Source of the DNA: Gordionus sp. m RMFG-2023 | Lineage: Eukaryota > Nematomorpha > Gordioida > Chordodea > Parachordodidae | Reading direction: 5' to 3' | Length of the DNA stretch: 64,000 nt | Assembly: GCF_954871325.1 (NCBI RefSeq) | Contig: NC_088775.1 | Location: 33,395,561-33,459,560 of the forward strand | In this document: in pieces, positions 11,786 to 23,424 of the stretch | Layout: every line of letters begins with the position of its first letter | Numbering within the stretch: position 1 is the first letter of the stretch | Notes under the pieces: generated by a model | Database searches by the model: none | What the model saw: the letters and a program-made list of their open reading frames with translations, nothing else | What the model was told of the DNA's origin: nothing | Made by a program: the position numbers and the translations under genes

Positions 11786-12420
11786 ATGACAATTTTCACT
11801 TTTCTATGGTACATCTTCACTGAAATTTTAACTAAACATGTTTACGATAAATATTTTTATAACGATTATGACAATTGTCACTTTTCTATGGTACATCTTC
11901 ACTGTAACTTTATTATAACATGTTTACAATATATATTTTTACCTAATTGCTTTGGAAATTTCAAAAAAGTTCACAAATAACTCTTATGACAGTGTCACTT
12001 TCTATGGTATCTTAACTGAAATTTTAACTTAACATGTTTACAATATATATTTTTACCTATTTTCTTTGAAAAAATTCAAAAATGTTCACAAATAACGATG
12101 ATGACAATTGTTACTTTTCTATGGTATCTTCACTGAAAATTTAATTTAACATGTTTACAATAAATATTTTTACCTATATGTTTTAAAAAAATCAAAAAAG
12201 TTCAAAAATAACGATTATGACAATTATAACTTTTCTATGGTATATTCACTGAAATTTTAATTTAACCTGTTTATAAAACATATTTTTACCTATTTAATTT
12301 TAAAAGATTCAATTTAAATAAAACATGTATATTTTTGCCTATTTGATCTAAAAAATTAAGAAAAAACAAAAAATTATTAAAAATAACGAATATGAGATTT
12401 ATGACTTTTCTATAATTTAT
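11770..12420 (+). repeat. Satellite array, about 115-bp unit with GACAATTGTC core
   Basis: Five to six head-to-tail units. Each contains TTTTCTATGGTA, CACTGAAATTTTAA, an ACATGTTTACAATATATATT-like stretch, and a core around GACAATTGTCAC. The core GACAATTGTC is a perfect 10-bp palindrome. Landmarks TCTATGG recur at 11801, 11886, 12001, 12119 and 12234, a period near 115 bp apart from one shorter unit. The same satellite occurs in longer arrays in both arms of the palindrome at 40831-49439, so the family is dispersed. Open frames across it are by-products of the repeat. Confidence 0.85.
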
Positions 12421-12935
12421 CTTCTCTGATATCTCAAATAGTCGGAGGAACTAGACAAAATTAGCAACACTAACCCCGACTATACAGTGGTCAGGTTCGG
12501 TTCGGCTCAAAATTTTGATTTTTCGACTAAATTAGTCGATTAAGCAAGTAAACTAAATGGGTCGACTATGTCGACTAAATAGTAGTGTTGTTAAAAGACT
12601 CAATTTGAGCCGATTTTTAAAAACGGCTAACTCAATATTCTATTCAGAAAAATATTATGCAAGCTGAAAGACTTTGTTCACAGTTGGCACATAGAATTGA
12701 ACATCTATTGGCGAAATCTCGACGCTTAGGCAATGTTTTCCTGGCAATAATGTTGAGTTAGCCGTTTTTAAAAATCGGTTCAAATCGAGCCGTTTAACAA
12801 CACTACTAAATAGATAAACTTAGTCGGCTAAATTGGTTGTTTTAGTCGACTAAATTAGTCGTTTTAGTCGACTAATAGACTAATTTAGCGCTAAAGTTCT
12901 TAGTCGATTTCCATGACTACGACTAATTAGCAACA
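12421..12935. repeat. GTCGACTAAAT-rich hAT-like repeat with nested MITE
   Basis: On both sides of the 223-bp MITE the sequence is a run of GTCGACTAAATTAGTCG-like words. It ends on the right with GACTAATTAGCAACACTA at about 12935. Such AGCAACACTA ends and TTAGTCG repeats fit a hAT-type non-autonomous element whose left end is decayed. There is a similar TTAGCAACACTA phrase near 12463, but in the same rather than the inverse orientation. No gene is present. Confidence 0.5.
12583..12805. mobile_element. hAT MITE, 223 bp, perfect 8-bp target duplication
   Basis: The ends are TAGTGTTGTTAAAAGACTCA and its imperfect inverse ending AACAACACTA. The inner arms GCCGATTTTTAAAAACGGC and GCCGTTTTTAAAAATCGG make it a foldback. 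The element is bounded on both sides by CTAAATAG (12575-12582 and 12806-12813), a perfect 8-bp target duplication. It is inserted in the GTCGACTAAAT-rich repeat. A second, diverged relative lies at 60358-60525 and shares phrases such as ATTCAGAAAAATATTATGCA and GTGAAATCTCGA. Confidence 0.85.
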
Positions 12936-15534
12936 CTAGTTTTATCCTTAGAATATGTGTATTTATTATTTTATGAAAATAATAATTTTAACTATTATAT
13001 TTTGATATAAATTGCAAAAAAAATATTTTTAGCCATTTTACAAAATAACTTAATAATTATTATTCCTTAATTATTATCTTAATAATAATAATTTAATTAC
13101 ACAATTTAATATACCTTGCATATTATATATTAGTATGTATTAGCAACACATAATTGCTTTATATACTAAATAATTAAAATTTAGTCTTTTAATTGCGAAA
13201 AATCGGATAAGTGCGATAATATTAATTTTTTCAGTCCTAACGTTTCGCAATTATTTGTATAAACTTTTGCTAAGTGTTTTTTCGTAGATCTATCTAATAT
13301 ATCAATAACAGTCTTTGTTTATGTGTCAATGTAATAAATTTATTCTAAAAATATAACAATTACCATAATTCCTATTAGAATAAAAGATAATTTTTTAAAT
13401 ATTTAGTGCTAATTTACAATTCAGAAATCCTCGCTTCGCACTTATTCGATAAAAATGACGTTGTTGACATATAAATGGGACTTAAGTTTTTTTGCATTTA
13501 ACTGATTTAAAATATATTTTATCATGATGCCATTATAGATTTTAACAAAATGGCCCTTTTTTCGCATTTAAAAGTATTTCCACTCAAGCGATATGCAATT
13601 AAACGGTTTTGACTGTATTTTGTACTGGTAACACGACTGGTCTTGATATTATAAAATATATAATATGCCAACTTAGTTCCATAAATCCATCTCTCGAATT
13701 CTTATTTTGGCAAAGCTATGATGATGTCTTAAACAATAGTGGAAGAATGAATGGGGTATAGGCTTTGTTTAGAGTTGAAGTACCGAAGGTAGCTTTTATT
13801 TGGGGCTATTGTCATTTATAAAATTTAATCATTATTCAATTATGCCAATTAATAAGGGACTTTAGACGAGATTCACATGCATTTCAAATGCAGGGCTCAA
13901 AGCATATCAAAGCGATGTACTGATAAAATTGCAACATTTAGTATGCATCAAGAATACCATTTGGTAATATTATCCTATTTGTTAAGATTTAAAATGTTTA
14001 TTTAATATATTTATAGTAGCTGGATATCATAATAAAAAGCTGCAGTTTTTTCTACCTAGTGACGACTTGAGGGCAGCTTTGAAAAAATATAAGTTCTGAA
14101 GATCCTGTCACTTCTACCAAGGCGAGTGCTATAGTTTATATAAAAAAAACAATTGTATTTTGGATAAAATATTGTTTATATTATGGCTTATAAAATTGCA
14201 AGCCATGTTGAAAGATATATGGATTGCTAGAAATCAAATTTAATTTGAAAAATATTGCCTTATTGATTTGAGAAGTTTAATTTAAATATTTCTCCCATAT
14301 CATTTTTTAATCTTATTAGAATGATATTAAATTTTTAAATGTTATTTCAAAGGCATATGATTTCATGAAAAGGAGAAATCTTCCTTTAGATTTTGTAAGT
14401 TATAGACTTAAAGCATAACAATTCAGAAAGAAAAGGTATATATCCCTTCATTATTAAATATAATATATTTAGATTTTAAATCTAATGTGTTTTATGTTGC
14501 ATTTGATTTGATAAAAATGCAGTTTAATGAAAGATTTAATGATGAATCAATAAAATATTTAAATCAAACATAATTTTTTACACCAAATGGAATTGCGAAA
14601 GACATTTGTTAAAGATCATATTGAGGATATCAGTGAATTTTACTATTTTAATTCGATTAAGCTTTTGTAGAAATGTCTAAGTTTCCAGATATTTGTTTAA
14701 CGGCTAAAAAAAGGGGGAGAGGGTTTGCAATTATTAACCTGGAAGTTAAAAAGTCTAAATAGTCAGATTCTTAGAATTTAAATTTATTTTATCAGAATAT
14801 ATATTAATACAATATTTAGCGTCTTCTGATTATTTTAATCATTCTGAGACTTATGATTGAGAGTGGAAAAACTATTGGTTTATCTTACTTTATCCTTTAG
14901 TTTCTAATTTTCTGTTTCCCTAATTTATTAATTTTATATAAATATTTATTAAATATTCCCATTATTCATTTACATAACTAATATTTTTTTTATAATTTAC
15001 TTTTAATATATAAACTTACAATTCATAGGTCCATTTTCTCTATAATACAATTTTATGTTAGCGCAATGGAGGGAGAGTGGTCCTTACACTTTCTAAGAGA
15101 TGGAAGCAAAATACTCCTTCCCTCCCCCTTTCAAAAAAAAGGAGTTAATTATTGCTTGACGATCAACCTAAATTATAAAAATAATTTTTAATTTTTAATT
15201 ATTAAATATAAAATAATAATATTAATTTGTATACTATATCATCCTTAATTAGATTAATATCTCATAAAAATTAAAACAAATCCTATATTTAAAATAATAT
15301 TGAATATTTAGAATAATCAAAAGAATTTATAAAGGAAAAATATTGTTGATATGTTATATATTCGCAGCTTTAGACAATCTAATCTTTAGACAGAAGCTCA
15401 TCATATTTTGGTATCGATCCGATTCATTTATCTTTCTTTTGTCATCAAACTATTTAGCGTCAAATGGCAAATTATTTTTCTAAAATTTATCATTAAAATA
15501 TTTTACATAATTATTTACATATATATTTTTTCTA

Positions 15535-15945
15535 GAAAATTGTAAAATAAAGAACAATATTAGCAATGTTCTCAACTTAGTATTAGCAAGATTCTATATT
15601 AGTATGAGCAAATATTTTTCTGAACCTTAAAGGCAAAGGTAATTGTTTTAATTAAAATATTTTACATAATTAATATTTACAGATTTATTTTTCTAGAAAA
15701 TTGTAAAATAAAGAACAATATTAGCAATATTCCAACTTAGTATTAGCAAGATTCTATATTAATATTAGCAAATATTTTTCTAAACCTTAAAGGCAAAGGT
15801 AATTGGTTTTAATTAAAATATTTTACATAATTGTTAAAAAGTACAATATTAGCAATATTTTCAACTTAGTATTAGCAAGATTCTTTATTAGTATTAGCAA
15901 ATATTTTTCTGAACCTTAAAGGCAAAGGTAATTGGTTTTAATGAT
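15535..15945. repeat. Tandem repeat, three units of about 110-150 bp
   Basis: Three successive copies share TAAAGAACAATATTAGCAAT, AACTTAGTATTAGCAAGATT and GAACCTTAAAGGCAAAGGTA. The third copy is shorter. Non-coding. Confidence 0.75.
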
Positions 15946-15954
15946 GTGATTTAT

Positions 15955-16370
15955 TATTTTCTAGATATTTGCAAGTATTTGACTGCAATAAGAGGAAGTA
16001 TTTTACAAAATAATATGAAATATTTTCTTTTAAATTTTATTATAAATAAAAATCGTTAATTATGTATTTTGCAAGTATTTGACTGCAAGAAGAGGAAGTA
16101 TTTTACAAAATAATATAAAATATTATCTTTTAAATTTTATTATAAATAGTTAATCAAAATTTTGTTAATATATTTTCTTTTAAATTTTATTATAAATAGT
16201 AATCAAAATTTTGTTAATATATTTTCTTTTAAATTTTATTATAAATAGTTAATCAAAATTTTGTTAATATATTATCTTTTAAATTTTATTATAGTTAATC
16301 AAAATTTTAATAATATATATTCTTTTAAATTTTATTATAAATAGTAAATCATAAATTTTTTAATATATTT
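15955..16370. repeat. Tandem repeats: CAAGTATTTGACTGCAA dimer and about 50-bp units
   Basis: A unit with GCAAGTATTTGACTGCAA is duplicated at about 15970 and 16068. It is followed by about five copies of a unit near 50 bp, TTTTAAATTTTATTATAAAT then TAATCAAAATTTTGTTAATA. Non-coding. Confidence 0.75.
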
Positions 16371-17594
16371 TTCCTTAAGTATCATTGGGAAGAAATGAAG
16401 AGATTGTGCCTTCTTTGATAAATCATGCACAAGAAGATCGAGAGGATGATCTCCTTGTTTTACCATTTTTGGATGAATATTATAGATGAAGAAGTTGTAA
16501 TCGATATCTCCATTGCAGCTGATAGCTCTGTAACTTTACCAATATCATTTAATAACATTCAATTCTCATATTTAAATATATAACAGCCATATAATTTTAT
16601 TCTTTCCCAAAAAAACGTAATTTATTATATTCAAATAAATATCTATATATTCATCATAAATTTGTCTGCATAGTATATGCTAAAATGTAGTTTTTTTCAA
16701 TATGTTATAGTTTGACAATTAATTTTAACATTATATTGTTAGAATAGAATAGAATCTGGTGATATTATAACTAATTAGATATTATATTTTATTAGAGATA
16801 TTTGTAGCTTTTCAAATTTTATTGTCATTTAAATTTGGAATTTTTGAAAATTATTTTTTAAAATAAAACTTTACTATTCATATTTTTTGTATCATGTCTA
16901 TCTAAATAAATAAAGGAAGGAGAGAATTGATAAAAGAAATGTAGAATCTAAAAATAATCATTATTTTATTCTAATAATCTATTTCAATTTTTTAACTTAA
17001 AACAATCGATTAATTAATTATTAGACTTTTATATGTCTAGGTCAATCATAGGTTTTAATTAAATAGGTTAATAAATTAAGCCGGCAATCGACATATGTTT
17101 AACCTTAAGTATGATCCGAATAAAAATTATAAAATCTGCCTCTTTCAAAAAATATAAAGCTTACAATTTAAATAAATATGTTATAGTAACAGACCTAATC
17201 TAAACAGATTTAAATAGCAATTATAAATATAAATTTTTATATATTAATTTGTGCTGTAAAGTAATGTAAAAAAAGTAACGTAGTTACTAATGTCGTTACC
17301 TTGAATTTTATTCAAAAAACATCTATTTCAGAGGTGATTATCAGCAGTGAATATTATATATTTCAAATCTTACAATTATTATTTTGCTTATGATTTTTTT
17401 TAATTTTATTAAATGATATATAGAAAAATAAGTTATATTATTCAAATGAAACAATTCTAGAAAGTTTATGTTCTCCAATTGAAGAGAGAAAATTAGGTAA
17501 GTCTCTTCTCTCTTCTAAAAAATCAATACATAAATTTTTCAAAATATTTTGTTTTGTATGATAACTACGACTTTTTTTGGGAGTGTATGTCCCA

Positions 17595-17770
17595 ATACTC
17601 TATTGGCCGATTTTGCCCATGTTGACGGCTATTTCCATCCTCATCCTTTCAATTACTTCCCATATCTTAAGTTTTTGTGGCCTATAATATGCTAAAATCG
17701 ATTGTTCCACCCTTCACATACATTATTTATTCGATTTTCTCCAGAAATCGTAACGTTGAATTATAATCTA
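17595..17770 (-). pseudogene. MULE transposase C-terminal scrap
   Basis: The minus strand reads ENRINNVCEGWNNRF, then HIIGHK, then, one frame over, IWEVIERMRMEIA. This fits the MULE transposase pattern RTNNxxEGWNxxFxxxxGxxHPxIWxxIxxLxxE, which follows the catalytic core. There is a stop after NNRF and a frame change after GHKNL. It is a different family from the MULE at 21954-27575. No neighbouring MULE parts were found. Confidence 0.62.
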
Positions 17771-18305
17771 TTTCTATAAAATTTATCAGTTTTCTTTTTT
17801 TTCCGGGGTATTATTTTCCTCTTACGATTATTTTTATTCATATATAAAATAGCGGCGCTACTACGGGGAGGGTGAGGGGTATTTTTACAGAATAAATTTT
17901 TTTTTAAAGTTATAGAATAAAAAAATTCTATATACAAACAGGTAACGCTGGCATCCCCTTCGTTGTGATGATTTAATGAAACATGTTATCCCATCTATAT
18001 AAAATTATTTTATTTTCAAAAATAATTAAAATAAAACATTTGTAATTTATAAAAAAACTTAACTAAATTACAACTCGTAATTAAGTTAGTTAAATTACCG
18101 GGGATTACTAACTGTGAATAAAAAATGTTTTGAAGATGGTTAAGTAACTCTAATAATTATATAAGAGAATTTAACATAGTCTGGAAGAGAAAAAATAGTA
18201 AATCAAACAAACTCCGCCATAATCATCGCAATTTGAAAAAATATTTGAATGGTTTAGTTAGAAAATGGGATTAATGTAGAAAAAATAATGCCTATAATTT
18301 ATAAT
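17771..18305. other. AT-rich region, no gene
   Basis: Non-coding. It is bounded on the right by the target duplication of the retroposon that starts at 18321. Confidence 0.5.
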
Positions 18306-18344
18306 TAAATTTAAATGTATTTTTTTTTTGTTTTTTTTCTCTTT

Positions 18345-19665
18345 AGCTTTCACCTTTTCTGGTGGTAAGCTCCTTCAACATCTCTCTCCACTTTATATAA
18401 TTTATACTTCTTTATATTATCTCCATGGTTTGTAGACTTCTCTCGTCTGATTCTTTGGTTGGCCTCTTTCCCTTTAATTTGTGTGGGATATCAAAGGCCT
18501 GCATGGTTCCAGTTTTATCTTGTTTTGAGTGGATTTATTTGAGATGTGTAAATTCATGACTGTGTTGTGCGGCTATATCTTCTCCTGTGACTTTGCAGGC
18601 TATTACATCTTTCAATCTTCTGCGAGAGATTAGTATGTAATCTATCTGTGTTTTCCTTGTACCACTTTCGTATTAGGTGTTGTATTAGGTGTTGGTAAAG
18701 GCAAGGTGAAGGCTTGCGCAAATTTCAGTATATGCTCTCCTCGCAAATTTCAGTATATGCTCTCCTTCATCATTTCTTTCTCCATATCCAAAACCACCAT
18801 GATGCCTTTCTCCATATCCAAAACCACCATGATGCCTTTTGTAGCTCGCAAATTTCAGTATATGCTCTCCTTCATCATTTCTTTCTCCATATCCAAAACC
18901 ACCATGATGCCTTTCCCTGTCCACTGCCTATGCTCCCTTCGACTTTTCCCCACATGCGCATTTAAGTCACCACCAATTATGACTAGGTCATCCTTAGGGA
19001 TTTCCATTACAGCTTCATCGAGGATAGCTCTAAAATCATCTTTCTCTTCTTCCTTGCAAGCCGTTTGAGGAGCATATAATGAAGGGATGTGTAGTATCGA
19101 TTGACCAATACAGAATTTTATCTTCATTAGTCTATCAGAGATCCTGTTGACTTCTACAACTGAGGAGGTTAGATCTTGACTGAGGATGATGCCGACACCG
19201 TTCCTATTGCTAACAAGTCCATTATAGTACAATTTATACCCATCTCCAATCATCAAAGTCTTCTGTCCTTTCCATTTCGTCTCTTGTATGCAAGCTATAT
19301 CAACTTTTCTCTTGTTCAACATTGATGCCAATTCTCTCGTCTTACCTTTAAGCGTCCCAATATTCACCGTTCCTATTGCTAACAAGTCCATTATAGTACA
19401 ATTTATACCCATCTCCAATCATCAAAGTCTTCTGTCCTTTCCATTTCGTCTCTTGTATGCACGCTATATCAACTTTTCTCTTGTTCAACATTGATGCCAA
19501 TTCTCTCGTCTTACCTTTAAGCGTCCCAATATTCAAACTTGCTAATCTTGTTTTCTTTGCTTTGACCTTTACTTTACTTTTTACAGGATGGAGGTCTACA
19601 CCCTGCGCGTCGCATGGAGGGAACGCCCTAGCTTTCATATTCATATTTTCATTTGTGTCCTTCAT
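18345..19665 (-). pseudogene. LINE endonuclease (exonuclease-endonuclease-phosphatase fold), CFDP2-like
   Basis: The protein begins MKDTNENMNMKARAFPPCDA and runs into an EEP (apurinic-type) endonuclease domain. The catalytic signature can be followed in order: LNIGTLKGK (Asn), CIQETKWKG (Glu), SLYAPQ (Tyr), IGGDLNAHVG (Asp and Asn), QIDYILISRR (Asp), and AAQHSHEF (terminal His). Such domains form the N-terminus of RTE/BovB-type LINE proteins and of animal proteins annotated craniofacial development protein 2-like. In a mobile element they nick target DNA. The reverse transcriptase normally C-terminal to it is missing. Two internal tandem duplications interrupt the frame: one of about 169 bp (19197-19535) and a group of shorter ones around HHGGFGYGERNDEGEHILKF (18716-18920). 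A stop follows the last His block, so the copy is dead. Confidence 0.8.
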
Positions 19666-19797
19666 TTTGTTTATTGGACCCTTAGCACCCGGCTGTCCAG
19701 GCCTGTCGATGACCGGGGTGTCATCTCTAAGCTCCGAAATTCATAATACCATATGTCTTTACACATCAGTCATCGAAGAAAAACTTGAAAGTTTTTA

Positions 19798-19880
19798 TGG
19801 TTCTTACCAGGATTGAACCTGCGTCCTTGTTCATACTCGTGTTTCCAAGCGTACATCTTACCCATTAGGCCACCCCGGCG
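19798..19880 (-). ncRNA. tRNA-like 5' head (Pol III A and B boxes)
   Basis: The minus strand starts GCCGGGGTGGCCTAATGGGT, which fits an A box (TGGCNNAATGGNTAAGA). About 50 bp later it has GGTTCAATCC, which fits a B box (GGTTCRANTCC). The spacing and the long middle resemble a class II tRNA. A loop-like TTGGAAA would carry a serine GGA anticodon, but the anticodon stem does not pair well, so this is a tRNA-derived SINE-type head and not a working tRNA gene. It sits exactly at the 5' end of the retroposon, beside the target duplication, which suggests that it promotes transcription of the element. Confidence 0.68.
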
Positions 19881-19896
19881 ATAAATTTAAATGTAT

Positions 19897-21469
19897 AATA
19901 AGATTTAAAAGATTAGTAAATGAGATTTATTTTTTCTTAGTTTACCCAAAGTAGAGTAGAGCTGTGCGAATTCAATTTTATTTTGCCTCATTGCAATTTA
20001 TTTTGGAACCCTATCTCAGTTTATACCTATTGATCTTTAGACACTACTAGCACCTTCCTCCTTACTTTAGCTCTGAGTCTGAAAATATTTTAATTTATTT
20101 AAATAAAAAGCACTTTAATTTTTATATAAAGTTAAATTTAATTAAACCATAACTAGACCCGATTAAAATTTTTTTTATCCCGAAGCTGACTTGCTTGCAG
20201 GGTTATGCTATTTAACAGTTATAAACAACTCCGGGTCTGGACCCTATGTTTGAACCCCTAGTCTGTGCTCAGAGCAGGCTTGAGCACAAACTAAGTTAGT
20301 AAATTTTACGACCAAGCAAATTAACAACACTTGTGCCAATCATTTTTAAAAATTAGACGCAACACGGCTCGAATTTTCTACAAGAGCTTGGAGGGGAAAA
20401 GTTACTTCAAAACTGCCTGATTGATTAAATTTGAGGAGGCATCTTATAATACATTAACTATTTCGTTTTTCTCTCCCTTTTCTCATTATATATTATGTGT
20501 CCGCTTAGACTCCAAATATTGTTAAAAATAATTAAAAAATAAAAACATTTATTTGTACTATAAAATTATTTATTTTTTATTAGTGTTGACATTGAAAAGT
20601 CAAGATGTACACTTTAAAACCATTTCAAAAATTACATTTTCTAAGTGTAAGCTATTGTGGAATAAAATGGGGGCAATCTTCAAACTCTGCAGCCATTTTT
20701 AAGGAAAGCATGGGAAAGAACTCTTTTTATAACGTCTAGAAATTAATAGATAGTCTTATTAAGGATAATTGCATATGATGACTCTTAAACCGTAACGCGT
20801 TCCTTTTTTCAGATGTAACGCGTTCCTTTTTTCAGATGTAACGCGTAACTCTTACGCGTTTCTTTTTTGTAGTAACGTTTACAGCACTAGAAATAATTAA
20901 ACACTTTTGTTTTAAAATATTAATAAAAAAATTATATTTTAATATGATATTTATGTTAACTTTAAAATTTTTAACTATCCACTTAAAGATCTTCATAAAT
21001 ATATACACATTCCACTATCAATGAAAAATTTATTATAGCTTAGAATCAGGTGGGTTCAGAAATTTCAAATTAATCTTTTACACCTGACAATTAACATAAG
21101 TCAGATTGTCTACATTCTGTTATTAACAAAAATCATTTATATTATTTAATTTATTATTATAAATTATTTTATCGATGATTATATATTTAAATATATTCTT
21201 TCTATATTTTATTTAATAAATATTGCTTTATTAAATATTACACTATATATAATTAAATATTACTTTATATATATATTTGAATATTACTTTAGATATATTT
21301 AAATATTACTTTAGATATATTTAAATATTACTTTAGATATATTTAAATATTACTTTAGATATATTTGAATATTTAAATATTTTATATTTAAATTAAATAT
21401 TCATAAATATATATTGCATAAATTATAATATAAATATTTTAAAATTTATTAAATTTAAATGTTAAAATT
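19897..21469. other. AT-rich region with hAT-end-like pieces
   Basis: GAGCTGTGCGAATTC at 19969 resembles a GGGCTGTGCGAA-type hAT end. AACAACACTTG at 20324 follows a GC-richer block with GGGTCTGG words and resembles a TAGTGTTGTT-type end. At 20790-20892 there are three GTAACGCGTTCCTTTTTTC-like repeats, then ACGTTTACAGCACTA, which is the inverse of the TAGTGCTGTACACG terminus at 37709. This is the right end of the same hAT family. At 21250-21370 a 21-bp unit (ATTACTTTAGATATATTTAAAT) is repeated about five times. No gene is present. Confidence 0.5.
20790..20892. mobile_element. hAT terminal fragment with ACGCGTT repeats
   Basis: Tandem GTAACGCGTTCC and TAACGCGTAAC words precede GTAGTAACGTTTACAGCACTA. 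The inverse of the last part, TAGTGCTGTAAACGTTACTAC, closely matches the start of the repeat at 37709. This fits one end of a hAT-type element with subterminal repeats. The opposite end was not found nearby. Confidence 0.6.
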
Positions 21470-21945
21470 TTTTTTTTTTTTTTTTATAAAATATATACTT
21501 TATTAATAAAAATATTGAACGTTAAAAGTAAAACATATATACGTAATTTAAAAAAATATATATATTAAAAATGTCATGTAAACTATAAAATCTATATAAA
21601 AAACTGTATAATAAAAAAAATAAAATAATTAGAATAGTGAATTGTATGTTGGGTGGGAGGAGGTCAAGAAAGAGAGCCATGGATGGCAATGCAGTTAGAT
21701 CTGCATATATCAATAGATATGCGCTGTCTGAGATAGAAGCCTTCCTGAGGATCACCAGGATGGCGCGGATTTTTTTACCGAGGGTTTTGAAGAAGGTTAG
21801 GGCATGATTGCCAAAAGACCCTGTTGTGTCGGATACGATTGGTATGAGATTGCAATTTGTTAGGGAAGTGTATTTATTAATTTTCGAGTTTTCAGCTCGC
21901 ATGAATGAGTTCTTATGTCTTGTTTGTATTCACCATCCTTTTTTT
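21470..21945 (-). pseudogene. 5'-truncated LINE 3' end with poly(A)
   Basis: On the minus strand the frame from about 21900 encodes LIPIVSDTTGSFGNHALTFF and KTLGKKIRAI. This is the C-terminus of the same LINE protein family as 50500-53310 and 10075-10333. About 400 bp downstream it ends in a long A run (18 T on the plus strand near 21470-21486), which marks the 3' poly(A) end of a retrotransposed copy. After KTLGKKIRAI the frame drifts from the family pattern and is probably shifted. The copy is 5'-truncated, the usual LINE fate. No clear target duplication was found. Confidence 0.72.
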
Positions 21946-22074
21946 GGGGGAGGGCCTCCTTTGATCGTATTATTTTGATCGTAAAATGGTCCATTTAGTC
22001 CATTTTAGTTCAAAATGGACGATTTTTTCATTCATATGAATTTATATGCACTTAATTTTTCTAATTCTTTATAT

Positions 22075-22560
22075 CAGATTAATGTAGTAATGTATACCTA
22101 TTAATAAACATATATCAATTATTTATTAGATAATGAAGAAGAAGAGCTACTGATTTTGAACTCCTTTAAATAATGGAAATAGAAACAACTGATAAATATG
22201 ATTATAATTTATTATTTATTAGATAATGAAGAAAGATGAGCTACTGATTTTAAACTCCTTTAAATAATGGAAATATTTTTCTAATTCTTTATATCAGATT
22301 AGTGTAATAATGTATACCTATTAATAAACATATATCAATTATTTATTAGATAATGAAGAAAGAAGAGCTACTGATTTTGAACTCCTCTAAATAATGGAAA
22401 TAGAAGCAACTGATAAATATGATTAAAATTTATTATTTATTAGATAATGAAGAAAGAAGAGCTACTGATTTTGAACTCCTTTAAATAATGGAAATAGAAG
22501 CAACTGATAAATATGATTACAATTTATTATTTATTAGATAATTATAACTTATAAATAAAA
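22075..22560. repeat. Tandem repeats inside the MULE 3' region
   Basis: A unit containing AATTATTTATTAGATAATGA, AGAGCTACTGATTTTGAACT and CCTTTAAATAATGG is repeated four times. In two of the copies it is followed by GCAACTGATAAATATGATTA. Copy lengths alternate around 80-120 bp. It lies downstream of the transposase and before the terminal repeat, so it may be the subterminal array of this MULE. Confidence 0.75.
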
Positions 22561-23424
22561 TTAATTGATAATTTGGTCAGAATATTATATTTTATTATAC
22601 ATCTATATTATAATTATGCATAAGTTTTATATAACAAGATGCTTTATCAGCAAATAAATATTTATTTATAATTTTTAAATTATATTGAGTAATTAGATTT
22701 TGAATATTCTTTTCTTTTGTTATATATTTATTATTAGTTTTTTTTGTTGTCATCCCCAGGTCAAGTTGGACCTTTTTTAATTTATTATTTATGTGGTCTT
22801 TTTGAATTAAATTTATAAATGTCTAAATGTTTGGATGCGAAGATCTTGTTGATTTATTTAATGATGAGTGCCAGCCCTCTAGATGATTATTGGTCTTAGG
22901 TCCAGATGTACCATATCTGGACCACATCTCTCTAGGAAACATTGAATTATTTCCTATAAAATAATAAATTATTATTAATTTATTTTATATATTTAGTATA
23001 CCAAGCCAGGTTTTATCCATGTATAAAAAAAAACTATCCATTGGTAGATTATTGGTTGTTGCTAATATTTGGCAACTGAGTGCCACATCATTTATATCTT
23101 GCGGATTTAGAAGTGGTAATACACATTCTTTTTATAATCGTTCTCATGATAGGATCATCATTATAGAGGGATTTTAAGAGTAATGTATTAACTTTTCTCC
23201 ATATACTCTGGGTATAATGGGAAAAGCAACCTAAATATATATTAAAATATAACATAAAATAATATTATTATTTTACCTTTGATTTGGATCTGTAAAAACA
23301 CTTTGTGCAAAGCTTCTATAGCAGCTTGCTCAAAATCTAACTGAACAAATTTAGGTGCCCAAATACAATTATGCTTCTCACATATCTTTTTGATCATGAT
23401 AAAAAGTTTAATATATGTTGATTT

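Larger units (their letters stand above)
12936..17580. other. Long AT-rich region, no gene recognised
   Basis: At 13590-13610, read on the minus strand, CAGTCAAAACCGTTTAATTG resembles a pogo/Tigger-like terminus, and AATCGGATAAGTGCGATAA near 13200 may belong to the same decayed element. Between 14000 and 14770 several stretches are less AT-rich but give no recognisable protein. At 16375-16490 a 35-codon open stretch (plus strand, PSLINHAQEDREDD) is bounded by AG and GA-rich sequence. It could be an exon or old element code, but I cannot identify it. Confidence 0.45.
18306..19896 (-). mobile_element. Composite retroposon: tRNA-like head, LINE endonuclease, A-rich tail, 15-bp TSD
   Basis: A perfect 15-bp direct repeat, TAAATTTAAATGTAT, lies at 18306-18320 and at 19882-19896. 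Between them, read on the minus strand, is a complete-looking insertion. It starts with a tRNA-like segment (19880-19798) and an untranslated stretch. The endonuclease ORF of a CFDP2/RTE-type LINE follows from a Met at 19665. It ends in an A-rich tail at about 18344-18321. No reverse transcriptase is present. Such an insertion has the hallmarks of target-primed reverse transcription with enzymes supplied in trans. The A-rich end could be a true tail, or an internal A-rich (Lys-coding) stretch of a longer LINE RNA at which reverse transcription was primed. Confidence 0.82.

Noticed and set aside
18706-19816. Several plus-strand open frames of 68-120 codons
   Set aside because: They are antisense shadows of the endonuclease ORF and its duplications on the minus strand.
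19798-19880. A functional tRNA gene
   Set aside because: The A and B boxes fit, but the acceptor and anticodon stems do not pair well, and it sits exactly at the head of a retroposon with a target duplication.
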